From Sialis fuliginosa (lineage: Eukaryota; Arthropoda; Insecta; Megaloptera; Sialidae), in the NCBI GenBank assembly GCA_961205875.1, contig OY540809.1, forward strand, positions 28,470,267 to 28,534,266: a stretch of 64,000 bases of DNA. Direction: 5' to 3'. The notes under the pieces are model-generated. The model was not told the DNA's origin, searched no databases, and worked only from the letters and a program-made list of their open reading frames with translations. Positions 35,490-48,084 of the stretch are shown one piece after another. Positions within the stretch are counted from its first letter, which is position 1, and each line of letters starts with the position of its first letter. The translations under genes were made by a program, and so were the position numbers.

Positions 35490-36265
35490 TATTAAAAAAT
35501 ATTGTTTAATTAAATCCAACACTAATAAATAAATAGGTCGATATTTTGGCTTCGATGTCAAGTACCTAACTCTTTGAATAAAATATTAGATCAAATCTAA
35601 AAAATCGGCGTAACAATACTTTCTTATACAGCGTATACTATATGTATATTTCATATGCATACATGGGTAATAATAAAGTAAAAAAAATAATTTTGAAATT
35701 GAAACTGTACAGATTTTGTCTATATTTTTTATATCCTAAATACACCCCCATTACATATGTATGGTATGTTAAAATAATTGGTATATATTTAAATTGGTAA
35801 ATATTTTCAAATGCAATATAAAATATTTGCCTTTAATTCAAATTAATATAAATAATGTTCTCTACATGACAAATTAGGTACATCTCAAAAATATGAACAC
35901 GTTGAAATATTTGTATGTATATTAAAGCTAATCCTATACAATAATATTATGTAATACATTCCACAAGTGACGTTAAATTTGTCATCAAATTAGTTAAACA
36001 GGGACAAATTGTGCCTCTTACCCCATGAAAAATAAAAATTAAAAAAGATGACTGTAATATTTGAACCGTATCCAAAGTAATTTTTCATGTTTATAGACAA
36101 ATATTATTACGTGAATAATTATATTCATCTGGGATTATATTTTTAGTTAAATGATCGTTAAAAAGAAAAAAAGTTTTAACTATTTGGGTTTTTATTATTT
36201 TTGTACTATTTAACTCGTTCTTAAGGTATTTCTCGGAAAATTAAAAATTAAGTCAAGACATACAC
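35490..36265. other. AT-rich interval, nothing recognised
   Basis: No ORF or element end seen. Confidence 0.4.
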
Positions 36266-36299
36266 GGGTGTATGCCATAAGGGTTACGAAGTACGTACT

Positions 36300-36980
36300 A
36301 CGTGGACTGTTTGGAGTCACTTACAGGTGCATTTTTGAGTTGGAAAAAAATATAAAAATAGTGTCATATTCTACTAATTGAGATCTACATTTTGACATTC
36401 CACTTACCTAGATATAAAAATTCTATCACGCTCCTCCCTATTTCCTCAAAATTTGAAATGATATTGTTAACTTTAGTATTTGTCGTTGGTAGTTTCACCA
36501 AAGCCTCGTTACCAATTTTTTTTCAGATGTTTTTAGCCAATAATTACCGAGGGGGGACAAAATAAACTACTGCTTGGAGCCCTCTGCTGGTGCCATTTTT
36601 GAGTTAAAAAAATAGGGTCAAATTATACTGATTAAGATCTACATTTGGACACCCCACACGTCTTGGTATACAATTTTTTTTATTTGCTTTAAAGCCCCCT
36701 GCAGGCACCATTTTTGATTTAGAAAAAAAATTTAAAAAATGGTCAAATTCCACTAGTTTGGTTACACATTTTGACTTGCCAGATGCCTTGGTATAAAACA
36801 ATATTTTTTTACTTAGCTTTAGCTCCTTAGCGCCCCCCCCCCCCCCCCCACTGAAAAATATTTTTTTTCAACAAAGTACATTTTTTACTAGAAGGCGCCA
36901 TTTTACATGTTCAGCAAAAATTTCAAGTTTCTAACTTATATAATTCACAAGATATTTTGCTTTGACTGAAAAGGGCGGAC
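36300..36980 (+). repeat. Repeat related to the insert at 29.5-29.97 kb
   Basis: At least three degenerate units with (C/G)C(A/T)GGTGC(C)ATTTTTGA and TCAAATTCTACTAATTGAGA motifs, then a poly(C) run at about 36834 and AAAAGGGCGGACG. The frame 36801-36604 lies inside the repeat. Confidence 0.65.
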
Positions 36981-36984
36981 GAGT

Positions 36985-38635
36985 AAAAATATCACGAGTA
37001 AGGTCAAATTTTGTAAATAATTAAATAAAGATTATAGGCTCTGGATTTTGAAGGAACTTTCGTTTAATATTTTTTGGGTTATTTACAAAATTTGGGTTTC
37101 CCTTGATTTTTGTTTTAGTTTTCCGAGTAACTCACGCAATCTTTATCTTTTTTCTATTATATAGTGAACTTTGTTGTTCCCCAAGAAATACTTTAAACTA
37201 CACAAGCTAGAAAAGTAAAATTAAAATCGAAACATTTTCTCTGTAAAACAGAAAGAGAAAAGTTTTTGTTTTTTGATACCAACTTAAAATTTGGTCAAAC
37301 ATTATGAAATGAGTTATTTCCTTTATATTTATTCCTGATTACGCCTATGTATGTAGACCGCATATCCTATTGATCTCAATGCCAACATTTAATTGCACAT
37401 CAATAAAATACAGTATGCATAGAAAATTCAATCTAGATATAACCGCGAAAGCCTCAAATAGAAATAACTAGGTGCAGATTCACTTTATTACATAAGTCAT
37501 GATACCACAGCACATGGTAAATGTTGTATGGAAATGCACACAGAAACGTTTATATTTAGATGGGCTTAAAAATAAATATATGAAACATCGTACAACTAAT
37601 TTTAACTAATGAAGCTTACAATTCTCTTCAGTGTTGTAATGGCGGGGACAGATCTTTTGTACAGATACACTGCGCGTGTGCGTGTGTGTGTGTATGGCTG
37701 TGTGTATGTAAAAATAAACGCAGTTTTTGTGACTTGTTTCAATTAAAAAAAAGAAACACGAACGAAAATAATATGATATATATACATCATGTACAATATG
37801 CTACCTGGTATGTTTTTATCACATTTCCTGGATTATTTTTAACTCCAGTAGCGCATCCAGACATTTACTTGAAGGTGGATTTTTTTTAAAACCAGTAGTT
37901 CATTTTATGATTATGGTTATAGCTTTAAATGTCGACTAGATGTTGTCCTCTACCGACAGCTCCTTCGGTGAAGTTCTTGATTTGGTGTGTGTATTTTTTT
38001 ATTTTATTTTTTATTTATTATTAAAGGATGACCAGATGGATAAGGATGTTGCATATGGGTCGATCATTGCAAGTTAAACGAGCTAGAGGGCCATGTTTAT
38101 GGAGTAAAAGGTAGAATCAGTGAGGGTTTAATTAAGGATATATTATGTATCTAATCATTACTTTATTTATTTTTTTTCGATTTTTATTATTTTCTATATT
38201 GTCATTTTTGATTCTTCTATGTATGTCATAATTTCTTGATATGTAGTAGTATCTGAAAGTAAATCATGTAAGGTTGTAATCGTTCTGATTTTCTTGGCTA
38301 GTATTAGGGGAATGTTGCAATGTCATCAAATACTTATGTCCGATATTATAAAGGAGCTAGCAAATTTGCTAGCTAGCAAGCACTTTCAAATGAGGTATTA
38401 AACTTATATGACAGTTTTATTGGAATTTTTGACGGATAATTTCATGCATAGGAAGTATTTGTTTATGATTTCAAGTGATAATCAGCTGTATAAAAGCCGC
38501 GGTGGTAGGTGTTCATTATAAGAAGTATAGCGGCTTTACATCATTATAAATTTAATTTCTCTAAAATCCAAACCAAATTATCAATGATTCAAAACCTTGT
38601 TTAATTAAGTTTTTGTCGAGACCAAATTATTTATA
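36985..38635. other. AT-rich interval with a (GT)n tract at 37.68 kb
   Basis: A TATAAAAG at 38489 followed by TCATTA at 38513 in a locally GC-richer stretch resembles a core promoter, but spacing is slightly short and no exon follows. No gene called. Confidence 0.3.
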
Positions 38636-38639
38636 ATAA

Positions 38640-39285
38640 GGTACCTGGGTGTAATAAGACCCATGTGAAAAAAAACACATTTGCAATAGTTGGATCCGTC
38701 TGGATTTTTATATACACATAGAAGGTACTTATACAAAGCTAACTACCTCTGAGTTTGTTGCGAGAGATGGTGACGAATGCTCAATTTTATTTTTTATGTA
38801 TTATTTGTTTCTTATTTGTTCAGGTAATAGTTCGATCCTTGAAGTATATATACCGTAGGCCCACCAAATTTAAGATTGAACTTTTTATTATTTATTACAA
38901 TTTATTATCACATATTTTGTTCTATATAGATTGGTATGTCATTTTTATTTACTAATAGTTCTATAAAAAAATCATCTACAACGAAGAAATAACGTGTTTA
39001 GTAGCTGCTAAGGATGCAGCATCGACACGTTATGGATAAAAAATAAATGTTTTATATTATAATTATCTAAAAATGTTTAATTTAGTTAAGTGGCCTTGTT
39101 ATACCACCATAATTTAATAAGACCCAAAGTAACTTTTTTTAAATATCTTAAAAATTAAAAAATCATTTAAGAAAAGTTAGTTTTCATACTTCTTTAGATT
39201 AATAATAAACCAGTTTACCGTTAACATAGCCTTTATAATATAAATAACTTATTACCCGAAATATAAGGTGGGTCTTATTTGCCTC
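38640..39285. repeat. Possible inverted-repeat element with TAATAAGACCCA motifs
   Basis: GGTGTAATAAGACCCA at about 38651, AATTTAATAAGACCCA at about 39110 and the opposed GGTGGGTCTTATTTGCC near 39268 suggest an old terminal-repeat element. Ends are imprecise. Confidence 0.35.
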
Positions 39286-39731
39286 CATGACCTTACTTAT
39301 TTTTATTAAATATGTGCAATATCGGTTTTGAAAAATAACCATAATCAATATTTTCTTACCAAGATATTTTCCCGAATTAAAACTACTGTGTTACTTCAAA
39401 AAAGTGACTTGCAGAACTATTTTTTGACTTCAGTATTCTAACAAAGGCACCTAATCAAGGTATAAAATCATATTCTATTATAGCGTTCTAAATGTGTTGG
39501 CCGTACATTTTGGCCGGAGGATGCGGGGTGGGTTCAGTGAGATGATAATACAAAACACCACGGGTACGTTACTCTGAGGCGGCTACCTTTATCTGATGAT
39601 CAGAAGTGTTAAACCAGTTAGACGCCACAAAGCCGGCGAGACTTTTACTTGTTTGGGCCATAAGTAAATGTGTGTTGTGCTGCATTGATTTGTAGATAGC
39701 CCAGAGGTAGTCAATAGTTATGTTATTTTTT

Positions 39732-39893
39732 ACTAGCTCTTACCCGCGACTTCGTCCGCGTGGAATTTATATATTTTTTATCTAATCAATTGTTCGGGAT
39801 ACGAAGTAGCCATGTCCTTCATACGTTCAAAAGTTTATCCGTGAGAAGGTAACAAACAGACAGACAGAGTTACTTTCGCATTTATAATATTAA
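39732..39893 (-). mobile_element. Helitron-like element, minus orientation
   Basis: On the minus strand it starts near AATATTATAAATGCGAAAG, passes CTGTCTGTCTGTTTGTTACC and ends CGACTTCGTCCGCGT-complement then AGCTAGT. Same family as 24929-25221. Confidence 0.65.
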
Positions 39894-39894
39894 T

Positions 39895-41000
39895 TTTTTT
39901 ATATCAAATTAGTTTTTTTTATATAAAAAAATAGGGAATCCACTATCCAATTTTTCGTCTTGAAACACAGTTTCTGAATAAAATATAATCTAAATTGTTT
40001 TTATAGTGTCTTTCATGAAGATAATCATAATCTATTATAATTAGTATAAACTATAAATTATTTTTTATTCTAAAATCTCAATTCAACCGGGAAAAAATTG
40101 AAAAATAATAAAAAAAATAATCATCGTTCCACAATCAGCTAAGGCGTAAAATAATCGTCTTGAATAGATAACTTTAGAAGAAGAAAAAAATTCATATTAA
40201 TCCTTTTTTTCGAAATTCAACTTTAATAATTTTAATCGAAAAATTCACTATTAAAAACGATACGAAAAAGTTTTTACCTTTCCTATAATAAAATGATACA
40301 ATTAGTTATCAATTGATTGAACAATAAAGTTAATGTAAAGAAATAAGAAACAATTTAATTTTAATATTTTTACTAAAAAAAATATTTAAAACTCCTGCTT
40401 TATCTGGTATTGGAATAAGGATCGTATGGAAATTTGAGACGCACACTTTTGAAGTTGAGCCTGAGATGTTATCTGAACATTTTTAATAGACCCCTTGTAC
40501 TAGGTTGGTTTTAAACGGAGAATTAATTCATCTTGTTTTATTGGATTATACTGTCCGAGTTATTTACTGATTTAAAATGTTGTTCTCACATTTAAATATC
40601 CTGATGAACTAAGGTTCACAGAATTTTTATTTCTATCTAAAATCAGAGGAGACTCAACTTTAAATGTATCTGATGTATTTATGTAGATTTCTATGTGTTT
40701 TTACTCGCTCGTTATTTATTATCCGTTTTTTGTACGTAGTTTTTATAAGATTTTAGTTATTTTTATTGAAGCTAGAAACAAATGCCCAAATAAAAAAAAA
40801 TCAAATGGGGAAATTGTTTTTCGGTCAAATTGGCTGAATTTTTTATATGTTGTAGCTTATGTGATGCTGATCAGAAATTATCCTTGCTGTAAAAATATTA
40901 CTATATTATTTAGGGTACTGCAATTATGCTGTTTCGTAGATATTATGATTTGTTATATGATACCAAAAAACCTTTTTTATAATTAATTACATATAATCAC
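39895..41000. other. AT-rich interval, no gene recognised
   Basis: The 97-codon frame at 40693-40986 is rich in Phe, Tyr, Ile and Cys, as expected from A/T-rich non-coding DNA. No other feature. Confidence 0.4.
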
Positions 41001-41001
41001 A

Positions 41002-42346
41002 TATAGGGTGTCCCAAGACTGTGTCAATGTTCAATATTTCATTTATTATAACAAATGGAAAAAAACTTTAAATACAAAAATTGTCAGGATAGACAAGCAG
41101 CATATTTTAAAAATAGTTACATTCACATAGGATGTCCCATAAGTGCGTTACAAATCAAAATTATGTTTTTTTTAAATACAATGTATATATTTTTGATTGA
41201 TAATCTAAAAACATTTATTCTTTTGGATATTTTGATATAAGCATGTGTGGGATTATAACGAACGGTTTAAAAATTATCACCATTTTTGTAAGAAAATTGG
41301 TATATTTTCAACACCTTGTAATTTTCTAATTACAAAAAAAACTGTTTTCTCCTACAAATAGTTTTGGCATATGTTCTATTATTGCGATATTACATTCTTT
41401 GTACAAGGTGTATCAAAACTCTGAACTTAATTTTTTTCAAAATTTTCAAATAGAACACCCTATATATTTTCACATTTTCGAATTGCCTATTCTATTCTTA
41501 ACACATTTTACAAACAATGTTCTATAGGTTTAATTTCTTAATATGACATATTTCACACTACGAATAGTCTATACGAAATAAAAAATCTATCTATCTATCT
41601 ATCTATACCTAAATCCATCCGTTAAAAAGTTATTTGAAGATTTAATTTTATTTGAATGATAGGTCATGGACATTTTGAACAAAAAAAATTAACTTTTGTG
41701 TATCATTTTGTTTATTTAATTTCTAAATTTTCATGTTATTGATGTTTGTAAGTTCTAGCAAATTGTTTTATGGATTATAATAAAGTTGTATTGTATTTAT
41801 AAAACATGTTAAGATTTTAAAAATCTTCAAATAAACTTTTTAAAGGCTGGATTTAGGTATAGAACATAGTTTATAAAATGTGTTAAGAATTGAATAGGCA
41901 ATTCGAAAATGTGAGTTTTGGTACACTCTGTACAAAGAATACAATTTTGTAAATGTTTGATATAATATCGCAATAATACAACATATGCCAAAACTATTTT
42001 TAGCAGAAAACAATTTTTTTTTTAATTAGAAAATTATAAGGTGTTATATACCAATTTTCTTACAAAAATGGTGATAATTTTTAAACCGTTCGGTATAATC
42101 CCACACATGGTTATATCAAAATATTCAAAAGAATAAATGCTTTTAGATTATCAATCAAAAATATATACATTGTATTTAAAAAAACATAATTTTGATTTGT
42201 AACGCACTTATGGTACACCCTATGTAAATGTAACTATTTTTAAAATATGCTGCTTGTCTATCCTGATAATTTTTGTATTTAAAGTTTTTTTCCATTTATT
42301 ATAATAAATGAAATATTGAACTTTGACAGTCTTGGGACACCTGTAT
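41002..42346. mobile_element. 1.34-kb palindromic (foldback) element
   Basis: Ends GGTGTCCCAAGACTG and its exact complement CAGTCTTGGGACACC. Arms of roughly 550-650 bp are inverted copies along their whole length (for instance AGACAAGCAGCATATTTTAA at 41092 and its complement at 42240; GAATTGCCTATTCTATTCTT at 41480 and its complement at 41890), separated by a spacer of under 200 bp. A (CTAT)n tract at about 41587-41607 lies in the left arm only. No ORF beyond repeat-driven frames. Confidence 0.85.
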
Positions 42347-42353
42347 AAAAATT

Positions 42354-42390
42354 AACCTCCCCCCCCCAAATTTTTCTGGGTGCGTCACTG
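42354..42390 (-). mobile_element. hAT-type terminal fragment
   Basis: On the minus strand reads CAGTGACGCACCCAGAAAAA followed by a T/G run, a common hAT-type end. Only the end is visible. Confidence 0.4.
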
Positions 42391-42564
42391 TGTAAAACTA
42401 ATAATTTTCATCTTCATCTGTGACGAGTTTGATATAAAAAAATATTCTTAATTTTCCTTTTGCTTAATATCAAGTTTATCAAAATCTGAAGATCTTTCCT
42501 TTTTAATTTGTTTTTTGGTATACTTAACATCAATTGAACTACACCTGACATATTTGATTATTAA

Positions 42565-43135
42565 GGAGGCAGACCCAATTAGAATTTTGAAAAAAATCCT
42601 TTTTTTTGCATTTTCTCAAAGCAGAATATTTCAAAAGTATTCTTTGAAAATTTCAGACAAATGTCCTGGAATAGACGATTCAGTGTAAGTTCAAAAATAA
42701 TTTTTTTATCTGCATGCAAATCGTACTCAAAACTTTTTTTTTTTTTTTTTAATTTAAATTATTGGCCATCGGGCGTAGCCCCTCAGCCATACTCAAAACT
42801 TTAAACGCGTTTTTCTCGAAACCATGTTTTCGAAATCGGTGATCACTGTAACTTGAGAACGGCTTTGCCGATCGGTTTGAAATTTTTCTCACTTATTCTA
42901 TACATAATTGTCCTCCGGATGGATGAAGAATTTTTTTTTTGGACCCCTCCCAAATTTGTTGTATCCTACTTATTTTTTAATATTTTGCCATAAAAAAATT
43001 ATAATATTTTCTGTAAATACATATCTTTCATGTGGAAAAACATTTGTTATTAATTATTTTAATGCGTGGCCAAAAAAAATCCTAAAAAAGACCTTTTTTT
43101 GGAAGTCCCAACTGGGTCTGCTCCCTTAAGATTTC
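42565..43135. mobile_element. TIR element with GGGTCTG ends
   Basis: Left AAGGAGGCAGACCCAATTAG and right complementary to AAGGGAGCAGACCCAGTTGG form imperfect terminal repeats about 570 bp apart. It holds a TTTCTCGAAACC..-type segment shared with 18.5 and 23.65 kb, and a tiny retro-insert. Confidence 0.5.
42737..42789 (-). mobile_element. 53-bp 5'-truncated retro-insert
   Basis: On the minus strand: GGCTGAGGGGCTACGCCCGA...GGCC, an A/T-rich bridge and a poly(A) tail. It is flanked by TACTCAAAACTTT at 42724-42736 and 42790-42802, a 13-bp target-site duplication. Poly(A) plus duplication is the mark of target-primed reverse transcription. Confidence 0.7.
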
Positions 43136-43149
43136 AGTCTAACACCCCT

Positions 43150-43275
43150 AGTAGCGCAACTATCGCGTCATGGCATGTTATTGCAGTATGCAGCGCGACT
43201 ATCGCCAGTGTGTATTGTTTTTGCGTTTTACATAAAAAACAATGTAAAATAAATGTACGCGTTAGTCGCGCTGCT
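43150..43275. mobile_element. 126-bp MITE with AGTAGCGC ends
   Basis: Left AGTAGCGCAACTATCGC, right complementary to AGCAGCGCGACTAACGC (14 of 17 match). GCGCGACTATCGC recurs internally. Explains the odd GC-rich frame at 43066-43341, which is not a gene. Confidence 0.6.
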
Positions 43276-43279
43276 AAAA

Positions 43280-43915
43280 GTCGCTTGTATGTAAGTGGTC
43301 TAAATGTCTCATTTCTCGAAGTTGCTGCAATAAAATGTTAATTAGGAACACAGCTAAATTGACCGAAAGCCATTTTTCTATAATGAAATTATTTACAAAA
43401 TAATATGATATAAGAAAAAAGTACCTTATTCTTTCCACTTTATTCATTACTTAAAAAATATAAACAATAAATAAAAAATCAAGAATCCAACCTCTGTGTA
43501 GTTATTTAATAATTCAATTATAATTTATTATTAAATACCTACAGAGCTTAATTAATGAACGTGCTGTATGATCTTAAGATTACAAATCGCAACCGCAGCA
43601 AGTAAAACGCATGTTATCAAGTATTAAAACCATTGTTATATTAATCGATTAATTAAATGGATAAAGTCTAAACAAAACGTGCAAAATTAACACCTATCAA
43701 AGATTGTAATAAATTAACAAATAAATGTACTTCATAAATTATAAATTACCTATTGTTCTTGTAATACAAGCCGTATTAATGTACTTCAAAACTTGAGAAC
43801 CGACTTAATGTTAAATATACGACCGAGTACATAGGTTTTTGTTGCTTCTGTGGCGCCCATTGTATTAATTTTCCAATTTTATTAAAATCCACTTATAATA
43901 ACCTATAACTTTTTT
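43280..43915. other. AT-rich interval, nothing recognised
   Basis: No ORF or element end seen. Confidence 0.4.
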
Positions 43916-43919
43916 TCAG

Positions 43920-44140
43920 ATAACTTTTCCAGCATGAGAATTTCAGTATCATCTATAAGAGATACAGTTTTGGTTAAATAAGATGAATTATTTGTAAGAA
44001 ATTTACTATATCAAAAAAATATTAATAATTGTATGTGGTTTAGGCGGTATACCCAAAAATCTAAAAATTCGGAAATTCTTTAAATGGTTATAAGTTTTTT
44101 GTCAAAGTAGTTGGTACTTTTTGTTTCCGGTTTATTAAGG
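43920..44140 (-). repeat. Dispersed repeat, inverted relative of 1-175
   Basis: TTGGTTAAATAAGATGAATT and TACAATTATTAA-complement match the first 141 bp of the window in reverse. Confidence 0.6.
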
Positions 44141-44144
44141 CATT

Positions 44145-45550
44145 TTTTTATGTAGAATTGATTGGCGTATCTAGAATTTTTAATATCACTTTTACTTACC
44201 TAGACCCAGAACCGTGCACTATTCTTGTTGAAAATGGTGTTCTCTGGATTTACTCAAACTTTGCCAATTTGTTCTTCTAGTCATGCTTATAAAATTTACC
44301 ATTATCACAACTCAGCCCTGAGTAGTGTTCTCTGTAAAGCGCTTTTAAAGTTATTACATATTACAGTATTTTACTGTACCTAAGCGAGTATTCAATAGCC
44401 TGTGTGTATATAGCTCTAAGCGCTGTACAAAAAAACAACTTGATAAGCAAAGTTTGAGCTAAATCCAACAAACTTCATATCCCATAAGAACTTTGATTAT
44501 TATTACAGTAGAATATAAGATAAAAATTTTGGCGAGGGGTGTCCGATAAAACCGAACACGTATGTTTATCCACGTTTTCAATTTTCTCTGTTGTAAATGC
44601 GAAAAAATCAATTATCTGATACAATGAGGTTCGTTATATCGACTTTTTACTTAAAATATTTGCTATTTATGCATAACTTGAAAGAATAAAATAAATAAAT
44701 AAATAACCACTTAAAATACTAATATTGAATTTGAAAAAAACAAATAAAATTCATTCATGAATTCTATAGAAAATTGTTAAAACCAAGTTCTCGAAAATAT
44801 ACGCCTTGCAAATAATTACACAAACAAAACTGCCCACAACTTGATAGCCTATGTGAAATCCGGTTTTGCTATGATGGATTATTTTTTGTAGAATTACAGG
44901 TAATTAACTAAGACGACAAATATGTATAAATTACATTATACATATATCAAATAAAGAAATGTTGAATGGGAAAAGTGTGTTATTAATAAGTAATGGTATA
45001 TCTGTCTTTATCCAACGCTAATTAACTTTAACGTTTCAGCATCTGTAAATAGTTATATACATGTCTTAAATCAAGTATGTTCTTTTTACTTGAAAAATTA
45101 TATATTTTTTAATGTATTTTCATATATTTCGTATAATAATAACTTAACAATTTAATTAAATGGATTTTTGGAGTCTGTAGATTAAAATGCATTAGCCAAT
45201 TAAGACAAAAATATTTATTGTTTCTAATATTCAGTTCGTTTTTTCGACTGCCACACAGTGGGTCTGAATCACACATTTTGCGCGAAAGTTCACTTTAAGC
45301 CAATTTTCAACCAATTTTAATATAGTCAGTCGCATTTGAAAGGTAAGTAGTTATAGTTTTTAAAAATTACCCCAAGAATAATCAATTCACCCTCTTAATT
45401 ACCCTTTCATCCCCTTAAATCTGAAAAATCGATCGATCGATCCCTATGGAGTAAACCTTTTAATTCATAGAGTAGGTGTACCATACCACTTCATGTAAGT
45501 AGAAGTGACATAAATAATAAGAGATAGCAAAAAATGTTGTGGTTGTCATT
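44145..45550. other. AT-rich interval, nothing recognised
   Basis: GC-richer only near 45240-45300. No ORF, splice pattern or element end. Confidence 0.4.
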
Positions 45551-45551
45551 G

Positions 45552-45916
45552 GTCACGTTCACGACTGACCAAAAACAGTGAACAACGAGCTTTGATTAAT
45601 TGATTCATGGAATTTCTGGTTGATTGTACCAGAAATTTAAAAAATGTCATTTTAAGCGTGTCAGGAAGTGAGAAAGAAGTAACTAGAAAGAGATAGAAAC
45701 AGTGACCAGGCTAACCAAAGAACTTTTATGTTCACTTCATGTTGAGCGTTTCTGTCAGAATATTAGTTTCTATTTCTTTATGGTTACTTCTGTCTCACTT
45801 CCTTACAAGCTTACAAAATGACATTCTTTAAATTTCTGGTACAATACACCAGAAATTCCATGAATCAACCAATCAAAGCTCGTTGTTCACTGTTTTTGGT
45901 CAGTCGTGAACGTGAC
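45552..45916. mobile_element. MITE with about 135-bp inverted arms
   Basis: Left arm from GTCACGTTCACGACTG at 45552, right arm ending in its complement at 45916. Matches continue through AACAACGAGCTTTGATT, TCATGGAATTTCTGGT and CACTTCC. The frame 45818-46075 starts in the right arm and is not a gene. Confidence 0.85.
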
Positions 45917-46114
45917 TATTGTCTTATGAACACATTTGCAGTAAGTATTCTGCGCATACGACATTTAACAAAGATAGATTCCCTCACGATATTTTTTCTT
46001 TTTCTATCAACAGTTCGATTTTTTGGCTGCCATACCTTCTCTATGTATAATATCATTAATATATCTATAATGTAGTCTCGACGTTCAGGAAAACACCGTG
46101 TTTGTGTTATGTCA

Positions 46115-46329
46115 ATCTATATCTAAACATTGTATAAAACAAAGTCCCTCGCAGCGTCTGTCAGTCTGTGCACGATTTTCTCAGTAACTACTGAACGGAT
46201 TTTATTCCGGTTTTCACTAATGGATAAAATGTTTCATGAGAAAGGTTTAGGTGTATAATTTATATCGGAAAAATAACAATCGTCGTAGAGGTTTATATCC
46301 CCAGGTAACACCGAGTCCAATGCGCTAGT
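46115..46329 (+). mobile_element. Helitron-like fragment ending GCGCTAGT
   Basis: Contains CAGTAACTACTGAACGGATT and ends GCGCTAGT at 46329, directly abutting the next element of the same kind. Confidence 0.45.
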
Positions 46330-47079
46330 CCTTAATTTATATAAAGCTCAACGTCTCTCTGTCTGTCTGTCTGTATGTCCGTTAGTGCACTTATCACTCG
46401 AGAACCACTTATCCGATTTACGTGGTTTCTTTTTTAATTCATAGGTACATTCTCTGGCCAGGTTATAGGCTATATTTTGTTACGTTAGGTAACATAACAA
46501 CTAAGCAGTGACGATAATAGTAAATCAAGTCGGAAAAAATTTTGCCGTCAACCGTTCAATATTGAACAAAATCATGTATTATAGAATTGTGTAGAATCAA
46601 AAGATCTACAATAAAGTCAGCGACACCAAATGCCTAACTTTTATATTTAAGCCACAATGACTGCTTTTATGTTACAAAGAAAATTTAAAATATATGGGTT
46701 TTGTTTACGTGGACTTACGATAAGTACTTAATGTAGATATAATTTGCCCTTTACAAAATTCAATTTGATCGTACAGATTAGGAAATAATATGAAATATAC
46801 ATACAATAACATATTATTCGCGGCAATTCGCGCGAACTATGATGTGTCGCGGGGAGCGTGAAGATTCTTCGCTCGGCCAGTAGTTGTTTATTTTGTTTTC
46901 AATTATTAACTTTTAAATTTAAATTTGTTTTTTTTTTAGGTTCGTTAGGTTTTGGTTAGTTATTATTACGATAATAATAAATAATTAATCGTGTTTGTAC
47001 TTAATTCATCTATATTTTTCAAAAAACTGAACCATAATTCCGTAGTCCAAGCGGGCGAAGCCGCGCGGGTCTAGCTAGT
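46330..47079 (+). mobile_element. Longer Helitron-like element, 750 bp
   Basis: Begins TTAATTTATATAAAGCTCAACG, carries (GTCT)n and CACTCGAGAACCACTTATCC, and ends in a hairpin-forming GGGCGAAGCCGCGCGGG, then TCTAGCTAGT. The 3' hairpin plus CTAGT end fits Helitrons. Bases 46815-46875 are GC-rich (CGCGGCAATTCGCGCG...), possibly captured host DNA. Confidence 0.6.
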
Positions 47080-48084
47080 TTTATATAAAACAGATGAATT
47101 GTAATAAAAAACTATATAGCAAATATCTCACAAATGGATCGTTAACACTTGTATCGGCATGTTTTCCGTAATAATAACGTGTATCTCTACGCATGTCGAC
47201 ACAATAAAACGAACAAACCTGTTAACATGAGGTGTAGCGTAGGTGTTCATATGGAAATGTCAACCCGAGAGGCTTCTTGGTTATTGCTCTCGGCTCGTGG
47301 GTGAGCGCGCGTGGTCGAACCCCGGTACAATATTTCGGTTTTTAATTCAATTTATTCAATAGCCGTTTAATGGATGTGGACGTCAAGTGCGTTGTTTACA
47401 CGTCTTCAATTTATATTTAAAGATAATGGTTTGATTTTATGGGTATGTTTGACTTACCAGTTTTGGAGTTTGGAAATTTTTTATTTTTTTTTAATTGGGG
47501 AGTTTCTTTTTATTTTAAATTAAATTTAAACTGTAAGAAAAATATTCTGATGGAATTCTACTAAAAATGGAGTTACTTGTTTTGGCATCTGAACAGTTTT
47601 TAATATTACCATAATGATTATTATAATTGATGGGAAGGTCCATATAGAAAAAAAATACCTATAAAACAATTTGAGTAAATCAAAATTTTCTGACACTTTC
47701 ATTACATATTATTGTATATTTAATATATTAATATACCCCACGCTGTCAATTTTGTTAATTCCTTAAAAAATTCTATCTCTACATTATCGAAGAGGCGCAC
47801 CCATAAAATTGATTTAAAATTTTACGCGAATTTCGAACAAATAACTAAAAATTTCATATTTCTAGTTATGCCCAACCTATAGTCTGCGAGCCAGTTTAGA
47901 ACTTTTTTAATCTGGCCCACCATTAAATATTTAATTTTTTTTATATTAACAATAAATTTAAAATCTACACTAGAGGTAAGTCACATCATAGTTGTAAGTG
48001 TAAATAACATAAAATATGATGACTTAATTAGAACAGTCCGGAATATCAATAATAATTAGCACACCCAAAGCATACTATGCTTTG
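47080..48084. other. Interval with a GC-richer stretch and a hAT-like remnant
   Basis: Bases 47260-47330 include GTGGTCGAACCCCGGT (B-box-like, no full tRNA). At 47873-47935 TAGTTATGCCCAACC and CTGGCCCA recall hAT ends. No gene. Confidence 0.3.

Noticed and set aside
38489-38517. TATAAAAG followed by TCATTA as a core promoter
   Set aside because: Spacing of 26 bp is short and no exon or ORF follows.
40693-40986. 97-codon plus frame rich in Phe, Tyr and Ile
   Set aside because: Composition expected from A/T-rich non-coding DNA; not similar to any protein I recognise.
45818-46075. 85-codon plus frame
   Set aside because: Begins in the right arm of the 45.55-45.92 kb MITE; mirrored sequence exists in the left arm without coding sense.
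47300-47340. GGTCGAACCCC as a tRNA T arm
   Set aside because: Upstream sequence does not fold as a tRNA.
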